From: an uncultured Piscirickettsiaceae bacterium
GTDB lineage: Bacteria; Pseudomonadota; Gammaproteobacteria; Methylococcales; Cycloclasticaceae
Reading direction: 5' to 3'
Length of the DNA stretch: 64,000 nucleotides
Assembly: GCA_913061075.1 (NCBI GenBank)
Contig: CAJXSK010000001.1
Coordinates: 62,001 to 126,000, forward strand
Under the pieces are notes generated by a model. That model did no database searches. It was not told where the DNA came from and saw only the letters and a program-made list of their open reading frames with translations. Both the position numbers and the translations under genes were made by a program. This document shows positions 1-9,284 of this stretch, piece after piece (the first letter of the stretch is position 1; each line of letters opens with the position of its first letter).

Positions 1-77
1 GGTCGGGAAAACGGTTAGTTATAAAAATCATCTGTGACTCCTTCACTAATGGTTTAGATTGCATTCAGTAATAAATG

Positions 78-731
78 TTAGCGTTGTTCTAGGCTTTGTT
101 CCTTTAAAAAACCTCGTGCTGTATAGAACAATAACATAATTGCGATAGCCATTAACAAGTGATATATCACGTTATGGTCAAGCCAAACGGGGTGGATGCT
201 GATACCTAATTGTTGAATTGCCGACGCTATAAATGTTACTAGCATGCCATTAATACCAAAAAATATATACCAACGTCGTTTTTTTAAAAATACCCATACT
301 AGCGCTAATAACATTGACGCTGAAGCGGGTATGTAGAATGCAATTGCTACAAGGAATTGATTGTTTACGAAGATAATGACGAAACAATAAATAACGTAAG
401 CAGCAATAACAAAGAAACCTATACGCTTACTGTTGGCTTCACCTGCCACAAGAATACTTGCAATCATATAAGCGGCGACGCCGACAGCACCCAGCGTAAT
501 TAACGTAGCGTTCCATACTAAAGTATATAAGGCACTTGATTCATCATAAAAAAAACCATGGCTTGTTCCACCTACGAAAGAGGCTAAACCAAGCGCACAA
601 AAAAACACCACAAACCAGCGATATAGCCGGTTAACAACGCCTCGTTGTTTCAATAGTAGATAAGTAAAATAAATACACTCAGTGGTTAATCCGTAATCAG
701 TTAGCGTAACGCCCGGTTCGTAGATGGTCAT
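78..731 (-). CDS. Multi-pass membrane protein of unknown function
   Basis: Encodes 217 residues that are almost entirely hydrophobic, with about six or seven likely membrane-spanning stretches separated by short basic loops (for example KKRRW and NSKR). No catalytic domain is recognised with certainty. A GGTSHGFF motif at the end of the second membrane segment (about residue 54) recalls the His-containing motifs of ceramidase/CREST-like and DUF6962-like membrane proteins, but this is only a resemblance. It is a single minus-strand gene diverging from trhO, with the two starts about 150 bases apart. Inner-membrane location is inferred from composition only. Confidence 0.6.
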   Translation of the reverse strand: MTIYEPGVTLTDYGLTTECIYFTYLLLKQRGVVNRLYRWFVVFFCALGLASFVGGTSHGFFYDESSALYTLVWNATLITLGAVGVAAYMIASILVAGEANSKRIGFFVIAAYVIYCFVIIFVNNQFLVAIAFYIPASASMLLALVWVFLKKRRWYIFFGINGMLVTFIASAIQQLGISIHPVWLDHNVIYHLLMAIAIMLLFYTARGFLKEQSLEQR

Positions 732-823
732 TCATGATGTATCAATTAATTAGATACCGAACATGATAAACCTAACAGCACATCAGGACTAACACTTGTA
801 TTTAATAGGAAGACTAGCCTTGT

Positions 824-829
824 TATAAT
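824..829 (+). promoter_or_regulatory. Candidate extended -10 box upstream of trhO
   Basis: TGTTATAAT gives a perfect TATAAT with an upstream TG one base away, which is the extended -10 form. It lies about 55 bases before the trhO start. No convincing -35 hexamer was found at 16-18 bases spacing, as is common for extended -10 promoters. Confidence 0.4.
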
Positions 830-881
830 AAATTCTTAAGGCACTGGATTTACGTTCCAGCGAGCTAACATAAGGAAAAGT

Positions 882-1874
882 ATGGAAGATCAAGAATACG
901 TTGTTTGTGCGCTTTATCATTTTGTTCGATTAGATAATCACGGCGATCTAAAACAACCCCTCCTCAAATTAATGAATCACCACGGTGTTAAAGGCACTTT
1001 GCTACTGGCTGCTGAGGGCATCAACGGCACGATTGCGGGTAAGCGCAAAGCGGTTGATCATTTATTGCAGTGGTTACGAAACAAAGATGATTTTAAGAGC
1101 TTGGTGCATAAAGAATCGTATGTGGACGCGCAGCCGTTTAATCGTACTAAGGTGAAGCTTAAAAAAGAAATTGTGACAATGGGTGTGGAAGATATTGACC
1201 CTAATGACATTGTGGGTACCTACGTTAAACCGAAAAATTGGAATGCGCTGATTACCGACCCCGATGTTTTGTTGGTGGATACGAGAAACGATTACGAGGT
1301 GGCCATTGGTACGTTTAAAGGGGCGCTAAACCCCAATACTGAAACGTTCCGTGAGTTTCCTGACTACGTTAAAGATAATCTTGATAAGGCAAAACATAAA
1401 AAAGTGGCGATGTTTTGTACGGGCGGTATTCGTTGTGAAAAGTCTACAGCGTATTTAAAACAACAAGGCTTTGATGAGGTCTATCACTTAGAGGGCGGTA
1501 TATTGAAATACCTAGAAGACGTGCCGCAAGATGAGACACAGTGGGAAGGCGAGTGCTTTGTATTTGATAACCGTGTGTCAGTTGACCACGACTTAGATAA
1601 AGGTCAATACGATCAATGTTACGGATGCAGAATGCCGATTACTGAAGGTGACAAACAGCACGTTCATTATCAACAGGGTATTAGCTGTCACCATTGCTTT
1701 GATAAGACGGACGATGAACAAAAGGCGCGTTATATCGAACGGCAACATCAAATTGAATTAGCGAAAAAACGGGGCGAAGAACATATTGGCGGCGAAATGG
1801 TTGATTTAATTGAACAACATAGAAAAGAAAAACTAAAAAAGAAAAAGGCAGACCAAGAACGAGAAGGTAGTTAA
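882..1874 (+). CDS. trhO: tRNA uridine(34) hydroxylase TrhO (rhodanese family)
   Basis: Matches the TrhO/YceA family, which uses oxygen to make 5-hydroxyuridine at the wobble position of tRNAs on the way to carboxymethoxyuridine. The 330 residues have the family order: an N-terminal ferredoxin-like domain ([19 protein letters not shown], about residues 35-53), a rhodanese domain with the catalytic loop [10 protein letters not shown] (Cys about 179), and a Cys-rich tail with CYGCRMPI and CHHCF that probably binds a metal. The C-terminus is a highly charged Lys/Glu helix. The ATG follows an AAGGAAAAG ribosome binding site. The next gene starts four bases after its stop, so the two are likely cotranscribed. 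Confidence 0.93.
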   Translation: MEDQEYVVCALYHFVRLDNHGDLKQPLLKLMNHHGVKGTLLLAAEGINGTIAGKRKAVDHLLQWLRNKDDFKSLVHKESYVDAQPFNRTKVKLKKEIVTMGVEDIDPNDIVGTYVKPKNWNALITDPDVLLVDTRNDYEVAIGTFKGALNPNTETFREFPDYVKDNLDKAKHKKVAMFCTGGIRCEKSTAYLKQQGFDEVYHLEGGILKYLEDVPQDETQWEGECFVFDNRVSVDHDLDKGQYDQCYGCRMPITEGDKQHVHYQQGISCHHCFDKTDDEQKARYIERQHQIELAKKRGEEHIGGEMVDLIEQHRKEKLKKKKADQEREGS

Positions 1875-1878
1875 CATT

Positions 1879-2604
1879 ATGTTAATTGAAAAAGGCAATG
1901 ACCCTATTGGCTTAGCGCTAAAAAGCTACCTAGAAACTGATGACGATACGCCCATTCAAGTGGATATGGACATCACAGACGTTGATACATTGCCGCCAAG
2001 CTATTTTTTTCGTTCTTATGACGATTGCCCAGCGTTAGAGCAGATCGCACTTCAACAGGCCCGAGGTAAGGTGCTAGATGTTGGTGCTGGTGCGGGTTCG
2101 CATAGTTTGTATTTGCAAGAGCAAGGCTTAGACATTACTGCAATTGATGTCTCGCCACATTCGGTAGATGTGATGCATAAACGTGGATTAAATAACGTTT
2201 TACTCATTAATTTTTATGATTTGCCGGCGAGTTCGTTTGATACATTGTTGTTATTGATGAATGGCATTGGTTTGGTACAAACACTCGATGGTTTTGATGT
2301 TTTTTTCTCAAAGGCCAAAACAGTGTTAGCGTCAGAGGGGCAAATCTTGTTAGATAGCTCAGACCTTATCTACATGTTTGAAGAAGATGACGGTTCCTAC
2401 TTGATAGACTTGAGTGATAAATACCATGGCGAGGTTGAATTCAATTTGTCATATAAAGATGTTCAAGGAGAGGCTTTCAAGTGGTTGTATGTGTCGGAAG
2501 AATTATTACAAGATGCCGCTGAAGCAAACGGTTTTGATTGTGAGATTATTAAACAAGGGCCTCATTACGATTATTTGGCAAAATTAACGGTTAAAAAGGA
2601 ATAG
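1879..2604 (+). CDS. Class I SAM-dependent methyltransferase
   Basis: A 241-residue Rossmann-fold methyltransferase. The SAM-binding motif I GKVLDVGAGAGSHSLYL is at about residues 63-80, followed by an acidic motif II (ITAIDVSPHSV) and a motif IV-like segment FDTLLLLMNGIGLVQTLDGF. The substrate cannot be read from the sequence. It is packed between trhO and a tiny membrane protein with gaps of two to four bases, so it is probably in the trhO transcript. A role with an RNA or small molecule is equally possible. Confidence 0.85.
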   Translation: MLIEKGNDPIGLALKSYLETDDDTPIQVDMDITDVDTLPPSYFFRSYDDCPALEQIALQQARGKVLDVGAGAGSHSLYLQEQGLDITAIDVSPHSVDVMHKRGLNNVLLINFYDLPASSFDTLLLLMNGIGLVQTLDGFDVFFSKAKTVLASEGQILLDSSDLIYMFEEDDGSYLIDLSDKYHGEVEFNLSYKDVQGEAFKWLYVSEELLQDAAEANGFDCEIIKQGPHYDYLAKLTVKKE

Positions 2605-2606
2605 AT

Positions 2607-2801
2607 ATGGAGATTAAAGTAGATTCTAAAGAAACAACCAAAGTTAGTATTATTGATGTAAAAATGCCTTTTATCTCCATGGTTATTTTTTTAGTGAAGT
2701 TATCTATTGCCGCCATTCCCGCTTTTATTATTATGTCGATAGTGGGTAGTGTTCTTTTTGCTATTTTTGGTACTGCTATGCATACAGGAATGCGGTTTTA
2801 A
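2607..2801 (+). CDS. Small hydrophobic protein, 64 residues
   Basis: Begins two bases after the methyltransferase stop and is preceded by AAAAGGAATAG, a usable ribosome binding site. After a polar N-terminus of about 20 residues come two hydrophobic stretches (PFISMVIFLVKLSIAAIPAFIIM and VLFAIFGTAM), which suggest one or two membrane segments. It is not a recognised family. The operon position and good translation signals support it as a real gene. Confidence 0.6.
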   Translation: MEIKVDSKETTKVSIIDVKMPFISMVIFLVKLSIAAIPAFIIMSIVGSVLFAIFGTAMHTGMRF

Positions 2802-2868
2802 AGGCTAGCCAAATGGGTTTATATGGCTGTAATATAAAGTCATGATGACTGATGAAATTCTAAGATAG

Positions 2869-4350
2869 ATGTTCAAAGAACGTGCAGAGTGCGACAAACT
2901 ATCAACACTTTTAACCCAACTGAATGAGCATTTGGATGCTTTTCAACAATTTGACCATCCTGATGCGGTGGTTGATGCTGAACTCTGGCGATTAGCACTG
3001 GATAAGCCTGTTCCAGAAAAAGGGATAGGTGCTGAAAATGTGATTGCTGAAATGGGTGAGCATGTTATTCCTAATGGGTCACAAATAGCTAAGCCAGGTT
3101 GTACCTCATATATAACTACAGCTGCAACGGATATGGGGTCCATTGCTACACTGGCTGGTATAGTTGCCTCGCCCCAACGTATTGGATTGACGGCTTTTAA
3201 TTATTTAGAAGACTTGGCCCTTCAATGGCTGGTAGAAATGTTTGGGTTGCCGAGTAATATGCAAGGTGTTTTTAGCAGTGGTGGCTCAACGGCTAATTTG
3301 ATTGGACTAGGCGCTGCAAGGCAATCCGCTTTTGCTCGATTAGGTATGAACCCTGCTGATGATGGGGTACAACGCGTTTGTAAAATTTATGCAACTGATC
3401 AGAGTCATTTTACGATACATCGTTCTGCGGCTGTGTTGGGCATGGGCCGGAATTCAGTTGTTCATATTCCAGTTGATAGTCAGTTGCGCCTTTGTCCGAA
3501 TGCATTGCGTGAACAACTAAAAAAAGATAAAGCGATTGATGCAGTGCCTGTTGCTATTGTTGCTAGTGCGGGGAGTACTAATACAGGTGCAATGGATTCG
3601 TTACAAGCAATAGGTGAAATTGCGCGAGAATACGATATTTGGTTTCACATTGATGGTGCTTACGGTTTGCCGGGCACACTTGACCCTCAAGTACATCATC
3701 TATACAAAGGTGTTGAATTAGCTGATTCTATAACCGTTGATGCACATAAATGGTTAGGGGCTCCTGTGGGTATCGGTGTCACTTTTGTAAAAGACGTCGT
3801 GGCACTACAAGAAAGTTTTAACCAAGGAAATGTGGCTGATTATATTAGAACGACTATCGTAGATAGCGAACATGCAGATAACTCAATGGATAGTCTTGGT
3901 ATTCCATATCATGACATGGGGGTTGAGCTTTCAGCTCCAACGCGAGGCACAATTGTTTGGGCGCTTATTCGAGAGATAGGTGTAGAAGGAATGAGAGCCC
4001 GCATTTGCCGTCACAATGAAATGGCGCGTCGCGTCGCCGAACAGGCTAAACAACACAAAAACCTAGAACTAGCGCTTGAGCCAACATTATCTATTTGTTG
4101 TTTCCGTTACATAAACGAAAGTGCTATAGATTTGAATGGGCTAAATAAAAAAATTCATCGACAGTTAATGAAAAACGGCACAAATATTCCTAGTACCACC
4201 ATGGTGGGAGATAAGTTTGTTATCCGACCGTGTTTCTTAGGTGCTAGAACCGATTGGCATCACGCGGATGACCTGGTAAAAGAAGTTATTGAAATTGGCG
4301 ATGCAATAATTAAAAACGAGATCAATACTAGAGATAATAAGGAGAACTGA
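2869..4350 (+). CDS. Group II PLP-dependent amino acid decarboxylase
   Basis: A 493-residue member of the group II pyridoxal phosphate decarboxylases (glutamate, aromatic amino acid and cysteine sulfinate decarboxylase superfamily). The PLP aspartate motif HIDGAYGLPG is at about 260-269 and the Schiff-base lysine lies in VDAHKWLGAP (Lys about 294). The N-terminal GCTSYITTAATDMGSIA and FSSGGSTANL segments form the cofactor pocket in this fold. The substrate is not determined by these motifs. The cysteine-synthase-like gene begins one base after its stop and a glutaredoxin follows, which points to a sulfur amino acid such as cysteine sulfinate or cysteate. That substrate is an inference. No strong ribosome binding site is visible at the chosen ATG. 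Confidence 0.85.
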   Translation: MFKERAECDKLSTLLTQLNEHLDAFQQFDHPDAVVDAELWRLALDKPVPEKGIGAENVIAEMGEHVIPNGSQIAKPGCTSYITTAATDMGSIATLAGIVASPQRIGLTAFNYLEDLALQWLVEMFGLPSNMQGVFSSGGSTANLIGLGAARQSAFARLGMNPADDGVQRVCKIYATDQSHFTIHRSAAVLGMGRNSVVHIPVDSQLRLCPNALREQLKKDKAIDAVPVAIVASAGSTNTGAMDSLQAIGEIAREYDIWFHIDGAYGLPGTLDPQVHHLYKGVELADSITVDAHKWLGAPVGIGVTFVKDVVALQESFNQGNVADYIRTTIVDSEHADNSMDSLGIPYHDMGVELSAPTRGTIVWALIREIGVEGMRARICRHNEMARRVAEQAKQHKNLELALEPTLSICCFRYINESAIDLNGLNKKIHRQLMKNGTNIPSTTMVGDKFVIRPCFLGARTDWHHADDLVKEVIEIGDAIIKNEINTRDNKEN

Positions 4351-4351
4351 G

Positions 4352-5380
4352 ATGGTCAAACGTTATAAAAACATTTTAGAAACAATTGGTAATACGCCAG
4401 TGGTTCGTATTAATAGGTTAGGGCCTAAAGGTGTGAATATTTTTGCAAAAATTGAATCATTTAACCCAATGGGGTCTTTTAAAGATAGGCTTGCGTTGGG
4501 CGTGATAGAAGATGCGGAACGTAAAGGTGAATTGTCACCTGGGCAAACAATTGTAGAAGCTACAAGCGGAAACACAGGCATTGGCCTGGCAATGGTGTGT
4601 GCGCAAAAAGGGTATCCATTGGTTATTACCATGGCCGAAAGTTTTAGCGTAGAGCGCAGAAAACTGATGCGATTTTTAGGTGCGCGAGTCGTGTTAACAC
4701 CAGCATCAGAAAAAGGTACCGGCATGGTTAAAAAAGCTGAAGAATTGGCAGAAAAAAATGGTTGGTGGCAATCAAAACAATTCGAAAACCCAGCGAATGC
4801 CGATATGCATATGAGAACAACAGCAGAGGAAATACTTGAAGACTTTTTTGATGTAACGCTCGATTACTGGGTGACAGGCTATGGTACAGGCGGTACATTA
4901 AATGGTGTATCTAAGGTGCTAAAACAGAAAAGCCCAACAACAAAAATTATTGTTTGCGAGCCTTTGAACGCACAATTATTGGGCAGCGGGATTCCTCAAA
5001 CAGAAAATGAAAGCCACCCTAATTTCACCCCGCACCCTATGCAAGGTTGGACGCCGGACTTTATTCCTACATTAACAAAAGAAGTGGTAGATGCAGGCTC
5101 GCGTATTGATCAACTGTTACCGATTGATGGAAAGTTTGCCATTCAATGTTCAAAAGACTTGGCGCAAAAAGAAGGTATATTTGTGGGCATTTCTGCAGGT
5201 GCAACCTTGGCAGGCGCTTTAAAAATAGCCGAAACAGCGCCACAAGGCAGTAATATATTATGTATGTTACCCGACACAGGCGAACGTTATCTAACCACAC
5301 CTTTGTTTGATGATGTGTCGATAGATATGTCAGACGATGAGGCGGCTTTATCTCAATCTACGCCTGGGTATCAGTTTTAG
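4352..5380 (+). CDS. Cysteine synthase / cystathionine beta-synthase family PLP enzyme
   Basis: A 342-residue fold-type II PLP enzyme of the O-acetylserine sulfhydrylase family. The PLP lysine is in NPMGSFKDR (Lys about 44), the substrate loop is TSGNTGIG (about 71-78), the phosphate loop is GYGTGGTLNG and the C-terminal motif is LPDTGERYLTT. The C-terminal tail (about 20 residues, ending TPGYQF) lies beyond the core and no CBS domain is present. CysK (sulfide) and CysM (thiosulfate) activities cannot be told apart by eye. The glutaredoxin immediately downstream would suit a CysM-like route, where S-sulfocysteine has to be reduced. The AAGGAGA ribosome binding site is strong. Confidence 0.88.
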   Translation: MVKRYKNILETIGNTPVVRINRLGPKGVNIFAKIESFNPMGSFKDRLALGVIEDAERKGELSPGQTIVEATSGNTGIGLAMVCAQKGYPLVITMAESFSVERRKLMRFLGARVVLTPASEKGTGMVKKAEELAEKNGWWQSKQFENPANADMHMRTTAEEILEDFFDVTLDYWVTGYGTGGTLNGVSKVLKQKSPTTKIIVCEPLNAQLLGSGIPQTENESHPNFTPHPMQGWTPDFIPTLTKEVVDAGSRIDQLLPIDGKFAIQCSKDLAQKEGIFVGISAGATLAGALKIAETAPQGSNILCMLPDTGERYLTTPLFDDVSIDMSDDEAALSQSTPGYQF

Positions 5381-5400
5381 TAAATCTTATCTAAGAGGGT

Positions 5401-5805
5401 ATGAATATGAACACTGAAGCTATAGAAGAATTAGAAAAAGAAATTCGATCTAGTGAGCAACAACTCGTCATGTTCTCTTTGGAATGGTGTGAGTTTTGTT
5501 GGGCAGCTATAAAGGTGTTAGATGAATATGAAATTCCTTATCGCGTCACTAATTTAGATTCGGTAGCGTACGTTGATAACTTACGCGGTAGAAACATTCG
5601 TTTAGCACTAAACGAAAAAACAACGTGGAAAACTATGCCTCAAATGTATGTTAATGGCGAATTTATTGGTGGGTGTATGGATTTATTTGAAGGGTGCAAA
5701 ACCGCTGAATTACAAACCCGTTTAGATGCCGCTAATATTAGCAATAAACGAACGGTTTCAACGGATCCGGCGAGTTTTTTACCAACATGGTTGCATCCGC
5801 GATAA
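5401..5805 (+). CDS. Glutaredoxin-domain protein
   Basis: A 134-residue protein with a thioredoxin-fold core. The redox motif is WCEFC (Cys about 30 and 33), the cis-proline segment is TMPQMYVNG (about 78-86) and the GGCMDL segment matches the glutathione-binding GG(x)DL motif of glutaredoxins. There are about 35 extra residues after the core, ending in FLPTWLHPR, which ordinary monothiol or dithiol glutaredoxins lack. It follows the cysteine-synthase-like gene by 20 bases and is probably the last gene of a three-gene operon with the decarboxylase. It may reduce a product such as S-sulfocysteine or keep the partner enzymes reduced. Confidence 0.85.
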   Translation: MNMNTEAIEELEKEIRSSEQQLVMFSLEWCEFCWAAIKVLDEYEIPYRVTNLDSVAYVDNLRGRNIRLALNEKTTWKTMPQMYVNGEFIGGCMDLFEGCKTAELQTRLDAANISNKRTVSTDPASFLPTWLHPR

Positions 5806-5895
5806 ATTAAGTAGACGACTAGTTTTCGCGTAGTGTTCAACACAGATGGGTTTAAATTTTCAATCGAACGTCATAAAAACCTCATTTAAAAGAAT

Positions 5896-7377
5896 ATGAA
5901 TCAATTCATTATCTCTCTTGATCAAGGCACCAGCAGTAGTCGAGCTGTTTTGTTTAATGATCAGGCGCAGATTGTCGATATAACGCAGCGTGAATTTGCC
6001 CAACACTTCCCTCAACCAGGCTGGGTTGAGCATGACCCACTTGAGATTTGGGAGTGCCAGTTAGGTGTGTTAACGGAATTGTTAGCTAAGAACAACTTAA
6101 AGGGTGTTGATATAGCTGCAATTGGTATAACAAATCAGCGTGAAACTACCGTGTTATGGGATAAAAATACCGGCAAGCCAATCTACAACGCCATTGTTTG
6201 GCAAGATAAGCGTACTGTAGAGACATGTGAGAAATTGATTGACGAAGATTGGCAACCGATTGTAAAAGCAAAAACAGGCCTCATGATTGATGCTTATTTT
6301 TCTGCCACTAAAATTAAATGGATTCTTGATAATGTTGACGGTGCATGTTCATTAGCAGGCTCTGGTGATTTGCTTTTCGGCACTATTGATACTTGGTTAA
6401 TTTGGAATTTAACCAACGGGCAGGTACACGCAACGGAATGTTCAAATGCATCGCGGACAATGTTGTTCAATATAAATGCAGCCACTTGGGATGATGATTT
6501 GCTCCACATGCTAGATATTCCTAATAACATTTTGCCCACTGTTAAAGATTCCGATGCTTACTTTGGTGACTATCTTTTAGACGGAATAAAGATTCCTATT
6601 CACGGTGTTCTAGGTGATCAGCAGGCGGCGATATTTGGCCAACTTTCTTGGCAAAAAGGTGAGGCAAAGAACACCTACGGAACGGGCTGCTTTATGTTGC
6701 TAAATACAGGGCAAGAACGGGTTATTAGTGATTATGGCTTGTTAACAACCATTGCTTGGCGCACTAACGATAAGATTACTTATGCGTTAGAAGGCAGTGT
6801 TTTTATAGCGGGTTCTGCTGTGCAATGGCTGCGAGATGGATTGCAAATTATAGAATGTGCAGAGCAAACAGAGGAGCTGGCAAATGCAGCAGATAATGAA
6901 GATCACGTTGTTGTAGTACCTGCATTTTCTGGTTTAGGAACGCCATATTGGGACATGTCGGCACGGGGCGCTGTATTCGGACTAAGTTTGGGGTCGGGGA
7001 AAGCAGAGTTGGCTCGGGGTACATTGCAGGCTATTGCCCTTCAAACTTATGATGTATTAACGGCTATGCAAAATGATAGTGGCATTAAGCTTCAAGCGTT
7101 AAAGGTAGACGGTGGGGCTATTGCTAATAATTATTTAGCACAGTTCCAAGCCGATATTTTAGAAGTTGCCATCGAGCGCCCCAAAAATTTAGAATCAACT
7201 GCAACGGGCGTGGCATATATGGCTGGTTTAGGCGTAGGTTTTTGGACTGAGGCGTTTATTCAACAGCAATACGATATTGATTATCGTTTTAATTCGAATA
7301 TGGCAGCTGAACAAAGAGAGAAATATTTAGCCCGTTGGAAAAAAGCGATAAAAAGAACGCGAGGTTGGTTAGATTAA
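5896..7377 (+). CDS. glpK: Glycerol kinase
   Basis: Full-length 493-residue FGGY-family kinase that phosphorylates glycerol to glycerol 3-phosphate in the cytosol. The N-terminal phosphate loop is DQGTSSSRAVLF (about 8-19), the glycerol-site segment is NQRETTV, the GDQQAAIFGQ segment begins the second actin-like domain and GLGTPYWDMSARGA is typical of GlpK. The size equals that of known glycerol kinases. No glpF, glpD or glpR lies nearby, so it is an isolated member of the glycerol route. It converges on the minus-strand GST gene with only seven bases between the stops and no visible terminator. Confidence 0.95.
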   Translation: MNQFIISLDQGTSSSRAVLFNDQAQIVDITQREFAQHFPQPGWVEHDPLEIWECQLGVLTELLAKNNLKGVDIAAIGITNQRETTVLWDKNTGKPIYNAIVWQDKRTVETCEKLIDEDWQPIVKAKTGLMIDAYFSATKIKWILDNVDGACSLAGSGDLLFGTIDTWLIWNLTNGQVHATECSNASRTMLFNINAATWDDDLLHMLDIPNNILPTVKDSDAYFGDYLLDGIKIPIHGVLGDQQAAIFGQLSWQKGEAKNTYGTGCFMLLNTGQERVISDYGLLTTIAWRTNDKITYALEGSVFIAGSAVQWLRDGLQIIECAEQTEELANAADNEDHVVVVPAFSGLGTPYWDMSARGAVFGLSLGSGKAELARGTLQAIALQTYDVLTAMQNDSGIKLQALKVDGGAIANNYLAQFQADILEVAIERPKNLESTATGVAYMAGLGVGFWTEAFIQQQYDIDYRFNSNMAAEQREKYLARWKKAIKRTRGWLD

Positions 7378-7384
7378 CTGTTCG

Positions 7385-8059
7385 TTACTTTACAAGCATG
7401 TCCATACCCGCTTTAAGCAAGTCTTCTTTCTTCATGTTGTCAGGTACGCGTAAACCACGTTGAAAAGAGGGGCGACTATCCAATTCAGTTATCCATCGTT
7501 CAATATTTGGGAAGGCTTCCGTAGAAAACCCAGCCCAGCCAGCAATTTTTATCCAAGGGTAGGCGGCAATGTCAGCAATACTGAATTCACCAGCAATATA
7601 CGGCTGTTGCTCAAGTTGTTGATCCCAAACGCCATATAGCCTTAGCGTTTCTATTTGATAGCGGAGTGTGGCTTCGGGTACATTGTTTTCCATGTATCTA
7701 TAGAAAACATTAGCTTGCCCCTGCATGGGCCCTAGTCCTGACATTTGAAAAAATAGCCACTGCATCACGGCATAGCGTTTTGCTGGGTTTGTTGGTAATA
7801 AACGCCCTGTTTTCTCAGCGAGGTAAATTAAAATAGCGCCAGACTCAAAAATGGTTAAATCACCAGCAGTGTGATCAATAATGGCGGGAATTCTACCATT
7901 AGGGTTGATGGATAAAAACCAATCCTCTTTTTGTTCATTGTTACCTAAATCAATATTTCTTACGTTGTATTCGAGCCCCAGCTCTTCTAAAGCGATTGAG
8001 ATTTTTCTGCCGTTCGGCGTTGCAGAGGTATATAACGATATTGGTTTGAGTTCAGACAT
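7385..8059 (-). CDS. Glutathione S-transferase, YfcG/Nu-class-like
   Basis: 224 residues with the two-domain GST layout: an N-terminal thioredoxin-like domain (SLYTSATPNGRKISIALEE, about 8-26) with the glutathione-binding PNGRIPAIID and FESGAILIYLAEK, then an all-helical domain with the YIAGEFSIADIAAYPW N-capping box. The TSATPNGRK start and overall pattern match the YfcG/YghU disulfide-reductase type better than the catalytic-Cys beta class. The substrate is unknown. It is convergent with glpK and lies 63 bases from the exported methyltransferase-like gene on the same strand. Confidence 0.88.
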   Translation of the reverse strand: MSELKPISLYTSATPNGRKISIALEELGLEYNVRNIDLGNNEQKEDWFLSINPNGRIPAIIDHTAGDLTIFESGAILIYLAEKTGRLLPTNPAKRYAVMQWLFFQMSGLGPMQGQANVFYRYMENNVPEATLRYQIETLRLYGVWDQQLEQQPYIAGEFSIADIAAYPWIKIAGWAGFSTEAFPNIERWITELDSRPSFQRGLRVPDNMKKEDLLKAGMDMLVK

Positions 8060-8122
8060 TTATTTTCTGAATTGTTCATTAACAATTTCTGGAAGAGCGC
8101 AGTGTCGGCTCAGCTAAGGTCA

Positions 8123-8947
8123 TTATTCGGGCTTCCTGAATCGAAGCGTCATTCTGTCGCTTTCACCAATGGCTAAATACTTGGCTTTGTTTTGTTCTTT
8201 TAAACGAAGCGTGGGTGGCAAACTCCAAACACCTTCAGGATAGATTTTTGTATCTAACGGATTTGCATTTATTTCAGATGTGCCCTCTAAAACGAAGCCC
8301 GCTTTTTCGGCGAGCCTAATCACTAAGTCTTGATCTAGGTAGCCAAATTTTTTCATGTACTTCAAGCTTGAATTTGCTGCCGCCCGGTGGTCGGTAAGCC
8401 CTAAAACACCCCCCGGTTTTAGAACCTTGTAAAACGCGTTAAACATATCGTCTTCGAACCCACCTTTAAGCCAGTTATGTGCATTTCTAAAGGTTAGAAC
8501 GGCATCTGCACTATTATTTGGTCCTAAGGTATACGTTTTAGGTGGGCCTAATTCAATTACCCTAACTTGGTCGTATAAAGCAGGCGAGGCAGCTAACATT
8601 GCTTCGTAATCAATTTGAATTTTACCTAAGAACTTAGGCACTGTACTAACTTGAAAACCTGCTGCCGTAAGCGAGCCACCACCGTTCTTAAGGTAGGGCG
8701 CAAGGATTTCTGTATACCATCCACCGCCGGGCCAAATTTCAACCACAGCCATATTCGATTTAATGCCGAAAAACGTTAGTGTTTGTTGTGGATGGCGATA
8801 TTGATCGCGAACACTATTTGATGTAGATCGGTGTTCGCCGCTAATAGCTTTATTTAGCTCATCAGTATCAGTGGCAAAAGCGGGAGTAAAAGGACTTAAT
8901 GCAAAAATTAAAACACTAATAGATTTTAGAATTTGGGTGTTTGTCAT
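8123..8947 (-). CDS. Predicted SAM methyltransferase with N-terminal signal peptide
   Basis: A 274-residue protein of the COG4798-like predicted methyltransferases. Residues 1 to about 25 (ILKSISVLIFALSPFTPAFA) look like a cleavable Sec signal ending in AFA. The mature part has a SAM motif I variant VEIWPGGGWYTEIL (about 69-82), LTFRNAHNW at the motif IV position and VLKPGGVLGLTDHRA at motif V. SAM is not known to be available in the periplasm, so either the signal is not used for export or the fold binds another ligand. That conflict is a known oddity of this family and is not resolved here. Confidence 0.75.
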   Translation of the reverse strand: MTNTQILKSISVLIFALSPFTPAFATDTDELNKAISGEHRSTSNSVRDQYRHPQQTLTFFGIKSNMAVVEIWPGGGWYTEILAPYLKNGGGSLTAAGFQVSTVPKFLGKIQIDYEAMLAASPALYDQVRVIELGPPKTYTLGPNNSADAVLTFRNAHNWLKGGFEDDMFNAFYKVLKPGGVLGLTDHRAAANSSLKYMKKFGYLDQDLVIRLAEKAGFVLEGTSEINANPLDTKIYPEGVWSLPPTLRLKEQNKAKYLAIGESDRMTLRFRKPE

Positions 8948-9087
8948 TGTGTTTCCCTATAACTGTTGTGTGTTAGGCAATTGATTGTAACCCTTTGAGA
9001 AATCATATCAATAGTTGATAAGGGCTTATTAATTGAGGGTCAAACGTTCTTCAAAAGGTATTTTGAACGATAATGTAAGCAAAGTTT

Positions 9088-9118
9088 AATAAAAAAAGGC
9101 CCACTATATTGTGGGCCT
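9088..9118 (-). terminator. Rho-independent terminator for the MFS gene
   Basis: AGGCCCAC and GTGGGCCT form a perfect 8-bp stem around a 6-base loop. Read on the minus strand the stem is followed by a run of seven T. It lies 167 bases after the stop of the minus-strand transporter. The rest of the 337-base gap between 8947 and 9285 shows no ORF or repeat that I can support. Confidence 0.75.
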
Positions 9119-9284
9119 GAGTAGGTGTTTAAACCTGAGGAGGTTAGATGTCTTGAGAACTACCTAACTTAATTAAGTGTATAACACTCGTTCTTAAATG
9201 TTCAATGTTTGCTACGAAAGAAGTGATTTTAAGCATTTTCTGAATTTATTGATGCGTAGAAATCATTTGGATTAGTAAATCAGA

